A stretch of 11,666 nt of DNA. Origin: JBICIG01 sp043101605 (GTDB lineage Bacteria; Planctomycetota; Phycisphaerae; Phycisphaerales; UBA1924). This document shows positions 1 through 7,129 of this stretch, in pieces. Positions within the stretch are counted from its first letter, which is position 1. Each line of letters starts with the position of its first letter. The DNA lies in contig JBICIG010000005.1 of NCBI GenBank assembly GCA_043101605.1, positions 1 through 11,666 on the forward strand, given 5' to 3'. A program made the position numbers and the translations under genes. A model generated the notes under the pieces. The model had not been told where the DNA came from and did no database searches. It worked only from the letters and a program-made list of their open reading frames with translations.

Positions 1-1704
1 GTTGGCCTGACGCTGGCCGCGGGGGCTGTTCTCGTCTCGTGGTGGAAGGCGTTGATCCTGCTCGTGCCCTTCGTGGTGTGGGCGTGGATCATCTCCGATG
101 TCTACGACAAGCACGCGGCCCGCTTCCATCTCGGACGGAAGAAGTGGAACCTGATCCAGCTCGTGATCGGGGTCGCGGCGGCGGCGGGGGCGTTCGTGGT
201 GCCGGTGCTGGCGGGGGTCGGCGGGATCGCGGGCTTCGGGATCGCGCTGGGTGCCGTCGTGCTGATCCTGGGCATCGGGATCGGGGCGTACCCGTTCGTC
301 TCGGGCAAGGACGCGCGTGTCCCGCCGGACCATCGGGTCAAGATCGACTTCTCCAAGTTCGCCGAGAAGCGGAAGGCCAAGGCCGAGAAGAAGCAGGCGG
401 GCAAGGCCGAGTTGGTCATCCTGCGTCCGGACAAGTCCAAGGTGCTGGTGCCCGACGCGGAGACGCCGGAGTTTGAGGTCCGCACCGCGTCCGAGGGTGT
501 GGTCATGCGGGCCCGCGAGGCCCGCGCCAGCCAGCTCGACATCCTGCCCACGGGCAAGGACGGGTCGTACGGCGTGACCTACCTCGTCGACGGGGTTCGG
601 CAGACGGGCGAGGGCCCGATGCCGGCTCAGGACGCCGTCCGCATCATCGACTTCTGGAAGGACGCGGGGCTGCTCGATGTCGCCGACCGGCGCAAGAAGC
701 AGACCGCCGACATCCGGATCGCCAAGGGTGAGGAGAACTACACCGCGCGCCTCACGACCATCGGCGGGCAGGGCGGGCAGCGGCTGACGATGCTGTTCGA
801 CCACGCCCAGGCGGTGCGGCGGAGCCCGGAGAACCTCGGCATGCTCGAGCCGCAGCTCCAGGAGCTGCGCGAGCTGGTCAAGGAGAACCGGGGCACGGTG
901 GTTCTGGCGGCTCCGAGCGACGGCGGGCGGACGACGCTCTTCTACACCATCGTCAAGATGCACGACGCGTACACCTCGAATGTGCAGACCATCGAGCTGC
1001 AGACCGAGGACTCGCTCGAGGGCGTTCGGCAGAATGTGTTCGATCCCAACGGCGAGCAGGAGTTCGGCAAGCTGGTGCGGTCGATCCTGCGGCGAGACCC
1101 GCGGGTCGTTGCCGTCGCCGATCTCGACGCCGATGCGGCCAAGGAGATGGCCCGGGCCGACCACGAGCGGACGCGGACCTACGCCTCGTTCAAGACCGAC
1201 GGCGTGCTCGGGGCGGTGCAGCTCTGGGTCAAGGCGGTCGGGGACCTGGAGCAGGCGGGCGAGGCGCTGCACGGCGGGGTGGCGGGCAAGCTCGTGCGTC
1301 GCCTGTGCGAGAACTGCCGCGTTGCGTACCAGCCCTCGGCGGACATGCTCAAGAAACTGGGGCTGCCCGCGGACAAGGTCAAGCAGCTCTACAAGAAGGG
1401 CGGGCAGGTCCTCATCAAGAACAAGCCCGAGGTCTGCCCGGTGTGCGCGGGCAACGGGTACGCCGGTCAGGTCGGCGTGTTCGAGGTCTACCGGTTCGGG
1501 CCCGAGGAGCGCGACGCGATCAAGAAGGGCGACCTGAACGCGCTTCGCGCGGCGCTGCGGAAGCGCGGTCTTCCCTCGCTGCAGCAGGCGGCGCTGCGGG
1601 CCGCGGTCGAGGGCGTCACCAGCGTGGAGGAGGTCCTCCGCGTGACGACCGAGAGCGGCAAGACCGGGAGCACCGGGACCAAGACCGCCACGGCGGCGAC
1701 CTGA
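1..1704 (+). CDS. Membrane-anchored GspE/PilB-like protein with degenerate ATPase motifs (5' partial)
   Basis: The frame is open from base 1. A TTG at 52 lies inside a hydrophobic segment, so the true start is probably upstream. Window codons 1-101 hold about three membrane helices (roughly 8-34, 50-74, 77-101), followed by a basic linker. A region like the second N-terminal domain of type II secretion/type IV pilus ATPases follows, with DILPTGKDG, YLVDGV and LDVADRR. The ATPase core is recognisable but altered. Walker A reads APSDGGRTT (910-936), with Arg for the catalytic Lys. The Asp box keeps only ED. Walker B reads VVAVADLDAD (1105-1134) where the family has VxxVGEIRD. The His box is KTDGV instead of HTNDA. 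The C-terminal four-cysteine zinc site is intact (CENC at 1306-1317, CPVC at 1435-1446). The family normally drives pilin or pseudopilin assembly from the cytoplasm. This copy may be a structural or regulatory paralogue. Family assignment is fairly sure; loss of activity is inferred. Confidence 0.75.
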   Translation, partial: VGLTLAAGAVLVSWWKALILLVPFVVWAWIISDVYDKHAARFHLGRKKWNLIQLVIGVAAAAGAFVVPVLAGVGGIAGFGIALGAVVLILGIGIGAYPFVSGKDARVPPDHRVKIDFSKFAEKRKAKAEKKQAGKAELVILRPDKSKVLVPDAETPEFEVRTASEGVVMRAREARASQLDILPTGKDGSYGVTYLVDGVRQTGEGPMPAQDAVRIIDFWKDAGLLDVADRRKKQTADIRIAKGEENYTARLTTIGGQGGQRLTMLFDHAQAVRRSPENLGMLEPQLQELRELVKENRGTVVLAAPSDGGRTTLFYTIVKMHDAYTSNVQTIELQTEDSLEGVRQNVFDPNGEQEFGKLVRSILRRDPRVVAVADLDADAAKEMARADHERTRTYASFKTDGVLGAVQLWVKAVGDLEQAGEALHGGVAGKLVRRLCENCRVAYQPSADMLKKLGLPADKVKQLYKKGGQVLIKNKPEVCPVCAGNGYAGQVGVFEVYRFGPEERDAIKKGDLNALRAALRKRGLPSLQQAALRAAVEGVTSVEEVLRVTTESGKTGSTGTKTATAAT

Positions 1705-1724
1705 TCGGGCAGAGTTGATCCACG

Positions 1725-1758
1725 CCCCGTCGCGGGGTCAGAGGGCCCCGTCGCGGGG
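1725..1758. repeat. Two tandem copies of a 13-bp hairpin-forming repeat
   Basis: The sequence ccccgtcgcgggg occurs at 1725-1737 and again, identically, at 1746-1758. Each copy can fold as a 5-bp stem with a 3-nt loop. A further G-rich/C-rich inverted repeat follows (1761-1766 with 1774-1779) and runs into the probable ribosome-binding site of the next gene. The cluster fills most of the 87-bp gap between two co-directional genes. It has no T-rich tail, so a simple terminator is unlikely. An RNA-processing or attenuating role is only a guess. Confidence 0.4.
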
Positions 1759-1791
1759 CGCGGGGGGCGCGGGCCCCCGGGAGAGTGCGGC

Positions 1792-3681
1792 ATGTTCATG
1801 AGTCTGATCGTCATCGCGATCGCGCTGGGCCTGGCGGCGCTGTGGATGGTGCGCGGCTTCTTCAGCTCGTTCCTGCACATGATCTGCGTGATCGCCGCGG
1901 GCGCCATCGCGTTCGCGCTGTGGGAGCCGCTCGCGTACCTGATCCTCGAGAAGGCGCCCAAGGACGGGTTCCTGGCGTTCATCGAGAGCACGGCGTGGGG
2001 CGTGGCGCTCGTCGTGCCCTTCGCGTTCTCGCTGGCGATCCTCCGCGTCCTCGTCGACAAGGCGATCCCCGCCAACGCGCAGCTCGAGACCCTGCCGGAC
2101 TACATCGGCGGGGCGATCTGCGGGCTCGTGACCGGCACGATTACCGCGGGGATCCTGGCGATGGGCGTCAACATGCTGTGGTTCGGCACTTCCTTCATGG
2201 GTCACCAGCGGCTGGAGTGGGACTCGGTCGGCTCGACCATGAAGCGGCAGAGCGGGCTCATGTTCCCGGCCGACGATCTGGTCGCGAAGTTCTACGGCGG
2301 ACTGTCCACGACCGTCTTCGAACCCAAGCCCGACATGGCGCTGGCGCGGCAGTACCCGGACCTCTCGGATGTCCCGGGCGCGCTGCGGTTCTCGCTGGGC
2401 GACGGCGAGGGCCGCAACACCTTCCGACCCGGCCAGTTCACGCTCACCAGCGTCTACACCCTCGGACTGGACGACCAGGGCAACCGCATCCAGAGCGTCA
2501 CGCTGCAGTCGATGCTGCAGGACAAGTTCAACACCTCGCCGCAGCCGATCCAGGATCGGGACGGCGAGGCCTTCCCGCCGCAGTCCTACATTGCCGGCTT
2601 CGTCACCCAGTTCCAGCCCGCGGCCCGCGAGAAGGGCATCAGCATCGTGGCGCTGACGCCGGCGCAGGCCCGGCTGGTGTGCGCCCCGAAGGACGGCGAG
2701 GGGGAGTGGAAGGAAGTCTTCCCCGCGGCGGTGATCACCCGCTCGGACCCGGACTTCGCCAAGCAGGTCGAGAACGAGCAGATCAACACGCCCGGGGTGC
2801 TTCCCGGCGCGGGCTTCCAGACGCCCGACGAGGTCGTGCGGTACCGGCTCGAGAAGGACGCGATCGCGTCGGTCTCGTCCGAGGCCTCGCCGACGATGGC
2901 GATCGAGTTCGTCGTGCCGGCGGGGTACGAGCCGGCGACTCTCTATCTCCGGAATGTCCGCGTCGATGTGCGCGGGCGGGTCGACCAGCGCTTCCGCGCC
3001 CCGACGCAGCGGAACATCCTGGTCGAGTCGGGCGAGCTGCTCAAGGGCGGCGGGCTGCAGTTCACCGAGCTCGAGGGCATGGTGACCGTGCAGCGCGTCG
3101 GCGACAGCTGGAACGCCCAGGGCATCACCACGCTCTCGAACCTGCCCGGGCGGACGCTGCTGCACAAGTCGCGCGTCGGCGGACTGACGATCTCCAAGCG
3201 GGATGAGCAGAATGTCATCACCGACGGCATCGGGATGATCCCCAAGAACACGCTCGCCGAGCGCGATGTGCCAAAGGCGCTGCAGGTCAGCCGCTTCGGG
3301 GTCACCGAGGGGTCGGCGATGGTGCAGGTCACGATGATGCCCGGGAACCAGACCGGCGTCGACCCGGCGACCGAGCTCACCCGCCCGCCCTACCAGGGAG
3401 CCCCGCAGGAAGAGCGGCTCTACCTCATCGACACCAACGGCACGCCCTACCCGGCGGTCGGGTACATCTACACCGATGTGCGGAATGTGTATATCCGCTA
3501 CACGCTCAGCCGCCCGCTCGGCGGTCTGGCCGACCTGCCCAATGTCCCGAGCCGCCCGAACCCGGCGATCACGCTGATCATGCTCTTCGAGGTGACGGCG
3601 GATGTGGAGATCGAGGCGATGGCGATCGGGGACAAGATCTACACCCGGTTCGAGCCGCCGATCGAGGCCCGCAGCCGCTGA
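1792..3681 (+). CDS. CvpA-like membrane protein with large unrecognised C-terminal domain
   Basis: This 629-residue protein starts at ATG 1792, about 8 nt after a GGGAG motif. A second ATG at 1798 is possible. Residues 1-130 contain four predicted membrane helices (about 3-20, 28-50, 67-90, 106-130). The MVRGFFSSF motif between helices 1 and 2 and the LPDYIGGAICGLVTG stretch into helix 4 resemble the CvpA family, small membrane proteins linked to colicin V export and envelope functions. CvpA itself is only about 160 residues. Here roughly 500 further residues follow, with alternating hydrophobic and polar segments suggesting beta structure, and I recognise no domain in them. Which side of the membrane they occupy cannot be told from the sequence. 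The gene follows the GspE-like gene by 87 bp on the same strand and may share its transcript. It ends before a strong terminator. CvpA membership is moderately supported; the function is unknown. Confidence 0.6.
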   Translation: MFMSLIVIAIALGLAALWMVRGFFSSFLHMICVIAAGAIAFALWEPLAYLILEKAPKDGFLAFIESTAWGVALVVPFAFSLAILRVLVDKAIPANAQLETLPDYIGGAICGLVTGTITAGILAMGVNMLWFGTSFMGHQRLEWDSVGSTMKRQSGLMFPADDLVAKFYGGLSTTVFEPKPDMALARQYPDLSDVPGALRFSLGDGEGRNTFRPGQFTLTSVYTLGLDDQGNRIQSVTLQSMLQDKFNTSPQPIQDRDGEAFPPQSYIAGFVTQFQPAAREKGISIVALTPAQARLVCAPKDGEGEWKEVFPAAVITRSDPDFAKQVENEQINTPGVLPGAGFQTPDEVVRYRLEKDAIASVSSEASPTMAIEFVVPAGYEPATLYLRNVRVDVRGRVDQRFRAPTQRNILVESGELLKGGGLQFTELEGMVTVQRVGDSWNAQGITTLSNLPGRTLLHKSRVGGLTISKRDEQNVITDGIGMIPKNTLAERDVPKALQVSRFGVTEGSAMVQVTMMPGNQTGVDPATELTRPPYQGAPQEERLYLIDTNGTPYPAVGYIYTDVRNVYIRYTLSRPLGGLADLPNVPSRPNPAITLIMLFEVTADVEIEAMAIGDKIYTRFEPPIEARSR

Positions 3682-3732
3682 GCCTGGTGGGAGCAGCCCG
3701 GGCCGCGTGCAGACCTTCGTCCAGAAAAGCAA

Positions 3733-3756
3733 CCGCCCGGGTGCGAGCCCGGGCGG
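3733..3756. terminator. Bidirectional hairpin terminator between convergent genes
   Basis: A perfect 9-bp stem (ccgcccggg at 3733-3741 with cccgggcgg at 3748-3756) encloses a 6-nt loop. On the + strand it is followed by a T-rich run (ctgtcttgtgtt), and on the - strand by ttgctttt. It lies between the stop of the CvpA-like gene (3681) and the stop of rplI (3814), so it can serve both. Confidence 0.85.
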
Positions 3757-3813
3757 CTGTCTTGTGTTGGGATGGGGTGGTCCCTTGAGCGTGATCCGCT
3801 CGCCCGACGGGGT

Positions 3814-4386
3814 TCAGCCCTCGGCGGCGGGGGCCTGGGCGGGGGCCCGGTCCCGCGAGCGCTTCGGCCGCTCGATGAGGTTGCCCTCGTTGTCGAACTC
3901 CATCTCCTCGCGCTCGTCCTCCTCCAGATGCCGGTCGGCGTCGACCTGGAGGGCGATGTCGGTCTCGAGGTCCGAGTCGAGCTTCACATGGATGTCGTAT
4001 CGGCCGAGACGCTTGATGGTGTGCGGGAGGCGCACCTCGCGGGGCTTGATGGGGTAGCCGGCACCGGTGAGAGCCTCGGCGATGTCCTGCTGGGTGACCG
4101 AGCCGTAGAGAATGCCCTGGTCGTTGCAGGAGCGTTCGAGCGTGAGGGCGAGACCGGCCATCTTGGAGATGACCTGCTCGCGGTGCTTGCGGAGGGCGGC
4201 GACTTCCTTCTCGGCCTCGGCCCGCTTGGCGGCCAGGGCGTTGATCACCTCGTCGGACGGGGTCGTCGCGTAGCCGCGCGGGAGGAGGAAGTTGCGGGCG
4301 TACCCGAGCTTCACATTGACGACATCGCCCACGATGCCGAGGTTGTCGACATTCTCGGTGAGCAGCAGCTTGACGGAGCGAGCCAT
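3814..4386 (-). CDS. rplI: 50S ribosomal protein L9
   Basis: L9 binds 23S rRNA near the base of the L1 stalk and helps keep the reading frame. The 190-residue product starts MARSVKLLLTENVDNLG and contains GDVVNVKLGYARNFLLPRG (about residues 20-38), the rRNA-binding N-domain signature of L9. The long connecting helix (about 45-75, rich in Ala, Lys and Glu) and the C-terminal domain follow. Typical L9 proteins have about 150 residues; here a charged, Pro/Ala-rich tail of about 40 residues is added. The open frame continues upstream for another 113 codons, but ATG 4386 is preceded by AAAGGGG at good spacing and by homology is the right start. It is the last gene of the minus-strand cluster, next to ssb and near rpsF as in many bacteria, although the usual rpsR neighbour is missing. 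Confidence 0.95.
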   Translation of the reverse strand: MARSVKLLLTENVDNLGIVGDVVNVKLGYARNFLLPRGYATTPSDEVINALAAKRAEAEKEVAALRKHREQVISKMAGLALTLERSCNDQGILYGSVTQQDIAEALTGAGYPIKPREVRLPHTIKRLGRYDIHVKLDSDLETDIALQVDADRHLEEDEREEMEFDNEGNLIERPKRSRDRAPAQAPAAEG

Positions 4387-4409
4387 GATCGGCCCCTTTC
4401 GCTGTCCTG

Positions 4410-4425
4410 CGGGCCGCGCGGCCCG
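4410..4425. repeat. 16-bp perfect palindrome in the rplI leader
   Basis: The sequence cgggccgcgcggcccg is its own reverse complement. On the minus strand it lies just upstream of the rplI Shine-Dalgarno sequence. It could form a tight hairpin in the mRNA leader or mark a dimeric protein-binding site; the sequence alone does not decide. Confidence 0.5.
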
Positions 4426-4488
4426 GAGTTCAGGAGCGGGCCGACCCGGACGAATCGAGTCGTTCCACCCGCCCCAACGGCTGGGAAG

Positions 4489-4508
4489 GCCCGGGACCGA
4501 GCCCGGGC
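4489..4508 (-). terminator. Possible weak terminator or attenuator between ssb and rplI
   Basis: A 7-bp stem (gcccggg at 4489-4495 with cccgggc at 4502-4508) and a 6-nt loop lie 65 nt past the ssb stop on the minus strand. The following minus-strand bases (cttcccagcc) are only weakly T-rich, so partial termination or transcript-end stabilisation is more likely than full termination. Confidence 0.35.
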
Positions 4509-4573
4509 GAGCGGCATGGTAGGCCGCGCTGGAGTGTCGGGTCTGGTCCCGAGTCGGGATCGGGAGCTCTGGA

Positions 4574-5023
4574 TCAGAAGGGGATGTCGTCGTCGGTCGG
4601 GGGCGGGGCGTCGTAATCGTGCCCGCCGCCGCCGTAGCCGCCGCCTCCCCCACCGCTCCCGCCGCCGGAGCGTCCGCCGCCGCCCTCGCCGGGTCCGTCG
4701 ACGAACTGGAAGCTCTCAACGACAACTTTGAGCTTGGAGCGGTTGTTGCCCTGCTGGTCCTGCCACTGGTCGAGCTTGAGGCGTCCCTCGATGAAGACGG
4801 GGCGTCCCTTGGCGAGGTACTGGGCCATCACCTCGGCGGTGCGTCCCCACGCGTCGCAGTCGACGAAGGTCGTCTCCTCGCGTTGCTCGCCCGACTGGGT
4901 CTTGTAGCGGCGGTTGACCGCGAGCCCGACGGTCGCGACCGCCTGCCCGCCGGGCGTGTGGCGGACCTCCACATCGCGCGTGAGATTGCCCATGAGGAAG
5001 ACACGATTGACGCTGCCGGCCAT
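4574..5023 (-). CDS. ssb: Single-stranded DNA-binding protein
   Basis: SSB coats single-stranded DNA during replication, recombination and repair and recruits partners through its C-terminal tip. The 149-residue product starts MAGSVNRVFLMGNLTRDVEV, a classic SSB beginning. It keeps the OB-fold motifs ETTFVDCDAWGRTAEVMAQY and KGRPVFIEGRLKLDQW (OB fold about residues 1-107). A glycine-rich linker (about 110-135) leads to the acidic tip DDDIPF, the conserved partner-binding tail. ATG 5023 is chosen over an in-frame start 17 codons upstream because AAGGAG precedes it at normal spacing and the family begins here. The gene lies 87 nt after rpsF on the same strand, the common rpsF-ssb arrangement. 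Confidence 0.97.
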   Translation of the reverse strand: MAGSVNRVFLMGNLTRDVEVRHTPGGQAVATVGLAVNRRYKTQSGEQREETTFVDCDAWGRTAEVMAQYLAKGRPVFIEGRLKLDQWQDQQGNNRSKLKVVVESFQFVDGPGEGGGGRSGGGSGGGGGGYGGGGHDYDAPPPTDDDIPF

Positions 5024-5110
5024 GAACAGCTCCTTCGGGGTTCGGTGCGCCCACGGGACCGCGTCGCCGGGCACGGGGCCCCGCGGCGCGACTCCGGGCG
5101 GATCGCGAGC

Positions 5111-5632
5111 TTACTCGTCCGACGAGACCGATGCGGGCTCGGACTCGGCCTCGGCTTCGGCGGCGGCCTTTTCGCGGGCCTCGGCCTCGGCGGCGGCCCG
5201 CTGCTCCTCGGCGGTCATGACCTTGACGCCCGAGGCGCCGGTGTCGGAAGCCTGGGCCGCCTTCTCGGCGCGGAGCTTGGCCTCGGTCTCGAGGTCACGC
5301 CGCTGATCGTGGGCGGCCATTTCCTCGAGGGTGAGGTGGTCGGCGCGGATGAACATCGCCCGCATGACGGTCTCGGAGATGTTGATGTCGCGCTCGAGCC
5401 CGGCGATGGAGTCGGTCGGGCACTTGAAGTAGCTGAGGATGTAGACGCCGCGACGCTGCTTGTCGATCTCGAACGCCAGGCGGCGCTCGTCCCACTTCTG
5501 CATCGCCACGACCTCGGCCTCGGCGCGCTCGAGCAGGTGGTTGATGTGGGCGATCGCCCCGCCGAAGTCGCTGGCGGCGGCCTGGCTCAGCAGGAACATG
5601 CCCTCGTAATACGCCTGGTTCTTCTCGCTCAT
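5111..5632 (-). CDS. rpsF: 30S ribosomal protein S6 with C-terminal extension
   Basis: S6 pairs with S18 on the 30S platform. The 173-residue product has the S6 fold in residues 5 to about 100: YYEGMFLLS at the start, KWDERRLAFEIDKQRRGVYI in the middle, then the helix around TVMRAMFIRAD. The last 70 or so residues are rich in Ala and Glu (AEAEAREKAAAEAEAESEP) and look like a flexible acidic helix absent from standard S6 of about 95-135 residues. ATG 5632 is supported by AGGAAG just upstream and by homology; the open frame extends 38 codons further but not convincingly. It sits between pth (70 bp) and ssb (87 bp) on one strand. The S18 gene, normally nearby, is not in this window. Confidence 0.95.
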   Translation of the reverse strand: MSEKNQAYYEGMFLLSQAAASDFGGAIAHINHLLERAEAEVVAMQKWDERRLAFEIDKQRRGVYILSYFKCPTDSIAGLERDINISETVMRAMFIRADHLTLEEMAAHDQRRDLETEAKLRAEKAAQASDTGASGVKVMTAEEQRAAAEAEAREKAAAEAEAESEPASVSSDE

Positions 5633-5650
5633 CGGTACTTCCTTCCTCGG

Positions 5651-5669
5651 CGGGCGCTCTGCCCGCCAC
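5651..5669 (-). promoter_or_regulatory. Hairpin directly upstream of the rpsF ribosome-binding site
   Basis: A perfect 7-bp stem (ggcgggc at 5651-5657, gcccgcc at 5663-5669) with a 5-nt loop ends a few bases before the rpsF Shine-Dalgarno sequence on the minus strand. In other bacteria the rpsF leader carries a structure bound by S6:S18 for autoregulation. I cannot confirm the diagnostic bulged CCG motif here, so any regulatory role is speculative. Confidence 0.35.
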
Positions 5670-5702
5670 GGTCGCTCTGGTCTGTTCCCGGGCCGGGCGC
5701 GG

Positions 5703-6374
5703 TCACGAATCCCCCGCGTCCGTCCAGCCCGGATGGACACCCGCATCGGCGGACGCCCGGTCTGGTGCTTTGGTCCCCGGGCCCTCGGTCGGGCCCGGCT
5801 TGCTTGCCTTCTCGTTGAAACGGTTCATCGCCGCGGCAACACCCTCGCGGACGAACAGTTCGGCCGCGTCGGCCGCCCGCTCGATCCCCGCCCGCAGGTC
5901 GTCCTGCTCGTCGTCGTGAAAGCGGGAGAGGACATAGTCGGCCTGGTTCATCATCGGGGGCTTGGCGCCGATCCCGAACCGCAGCCGCGGGTACTGCTCG
6001 GTGCCCAGGGCCCGGGTGATGTCGGCCAGCCCGTTGTGCCCACCCGCGCCGCCGGCGGCGCGCACGCGGATGTGCCCTACCGGGAGGGCCAGGTCGTCGG
6101 TGACGACGAGCAGGTCCTCGGGCGTCGGGAGCTTGTAGAACCGGGCCGCGTCCTGCACGCTGAGCCCGGAGCGGTTCATGTAGGTGACGGGTTTGACGAG
6201 CAGGACCTTCTCCCCGGCGATGCGGCACTCGATGGTGTCGGCGTGGAACTTGGCGCGCACGGGCTCGGTCGGAGCGTGCCGCTCCTTGAGTCGGTCCACG
6301 ATCATGAACCCGGCGTTGTGCCGGGTCTTGTCGTAGCGCTTCTCCGGGTTTCCGAGCCCGATGATGAGTTTCAT
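5703..6374 (-). CDS. pth: Peptidyl-tRNA hydrolase
   Basis: Pth cleaves the ester bond of peptidyl-tRNAs released from stalled ribosomes and so recycles tRNA in the cytoplasm. The 223-residue product starts MKLIIGLGNPEKRYDKTRHN. The catalytic and binding residues are all present: Asn9 (GLGNP), His19 (TRHNAGF), Asn67 (TYMNRSG), Asp93 (VTDDL) and Asn114 (GGHNGL). The family averages about 190 residues; the extra Pro/Gly/Ala-rich tail (about 195-223) looks disordered. ATG 6374 is preceded by GAGG and lies only 16 bp after the rplY stop, so the two are almost certainly co-transcribed; the rplY-pth pairing is widespread in bacteria. Confidence 0.97.
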   Translation of the reverse strand: MKLIIGLGNPEKRYDKTRHNAGFMIVDRLKERHAPTEPVRAKFHADTIECRIAGEKVLLVKPVTYMNRSGLSVQDAARFYKLPTPEDLLVVTDDLALPVGHIRVRAAGGAGGHNGLADITRALGTEQYPRLRFGIGAKPPMMNQADYVLSRFHDDEQDDLRAGIERAADAAELFVREGVAAAMNRFNEKASKPGPTEGPGTKAPDRASADAGVHPGWTDAGDS

Positions 6375-6390
6375 GCCTCGGTCCGGGGCG

Positions 6391-7038
6391 TCAGCCCTTG
6401 TCCTTTTCCTTCTTCTCGGTGAGCACCTCGGGCGAGCCCGTCGCGGAGACGGCGGCCTCCTCGGCCTCGGCCTCGGCGGCCTGCTCGACGATGTGCGCGA
6501 GCACTGCCGACGGATCGGTCAGCAGCTTCATGGTGGGCTTGGGGAGCGTGACCTCGCCCGCGGTGATCGACCCGCCCACCTCGAGATCCGTGATGTCGAC
6601 CTCGATGACCTCGGGCAGGTTGAAGACCGAGCACTCGATCTCGAGCTCGGACTCGGGGTGCATCAGCACGGCGCCGGCGGTCTTGAGCCCCTTGGCGTCG
6701 CCGATCAGGCGGACCCGCACGCGGACCTCGACGCGTTCGTCGGCGCTGACGCGGAAGAAGTCGGCGTGGACGATCTCCTTGCTCAGGTGATCGAACTGCA
6801 GGTCCTTGAGCAGCGCGAGCTGCGGCTGGGCGTCGCCGATGGTAACGGTAAACAACCGGTCGCCGTCGTTGATCAGCCGCTTGGTCGAGTGCGCATCGAC
6901 GGTGAACGCGACGGGCTCCTCCTTGTGCCCGTACATCACCGCGGGGAGCTGCCCGGCCTGGCGGGCGCGGCGGGCGTAGCGCGTGCCGGTCCGCTCGCGC
7001 GGGCTTCCGGTCAGGGTGGGCGTGTCTTCGATACTCAT
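6391..7038 (-). CDS. rplY: 50S ribosomal protein L25, Ctc (general stress) type
   Basis: L25 binds 5S rRNA in the central protuberance. The 215-residue product carries the N-terminal 5S rRNA-binding domain (about 10-100, with ARRARQAGQLPAVMYGHKEE matching the family signature and HADFFRV near its end). The second, Ctc-type beta domain follows (about 100-190, with FNLPEVIEVDITDLEVG), then a charged tail of about 25 residues rich in Ala, Glu and Lys. This two-domain form matches the Ctc/TL5 branch rather than the short E. coli L25. ATG 7038 follows AGAGGA by about 8 nt. The gene lies between prs and pth, an order seen in many bacteria. Confidence 0.95.
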   Translation of the reverse strand: MSIEDTPTLTGSPRERTGTRYARRARQAGQLPAVMYGHKEEPVAFTVDAHSTKRLINDGDRLFTVTIGDAQPQLALLKDLQFDHLSKEIVHADFFRVSADERVEVRVRVRLIGDAKGLKTAGAVLMHPESELEIECSVFNLPEVIEVDITDLEVGGSITAGEVTLPKPTMKLLTDPSAVLAHIVEQAAEAEAEEAAVSATGSPEVLTEKKEKDKG

Positions 7039-7089
7039 GGCATCGTTCCTCTTGCAAAGGCCGCTCGTCGGCGGCGTGAATCCGTGCTT

Positions 7090-7106
7090 CGGGGCCGCGG
7101 GCCCCG
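7090..7106. repeat. Hairpin between prs and rplY
   Basis: A 7-bp stem (cggggcc at 7090-7096, ggccccg at 7100-7106) with a 3-nt loop starts about 23 nt past the prs stop on the minus strand. The minus-strand flank (aagcacgg) is not T-rich, so a canonical terminator is unlikely. It may protect the prs mRNA end or structure the rplY leader. A smaller inverted repeat (gccgc/gcggc, 7060-7075) follows closer to rplY. Confidence 0.4.
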
Positions 7107-7129
7107 TCTCTGTGTCTGTCCCTTCGTTC

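Noticed and set aside
919..936. Possibility that the altered Walker A of the GspE-like gene is a sequencing error or frameshift
   Set aside because: The frame is intact throughout, and the Walker B and His boxes are altered independently, so a local error does not explain the pattern.
1738..3732. A 664-codon open frame on the - strand opposite the CvpA-like gene
   Set aside because: The product is a compositionally biased Arg/Asp/His-rich string with no domain, while the + strand frame has clear membrane helices, a start and a ribosome-binding site.
4600..4700. GC-rich repeat in ssb as a possible repeat element
   Set aside because: It simply encodes the glycine-rich linker typical of SSB proteins.
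4387..4725. A 113-codon N-terminal extension of the rplI frame
   Set aside because: It overlaps ssb, is Ala/Thr/Pro-rich without homology, and the L9 start at 4386 has its own ribosome-binding site.
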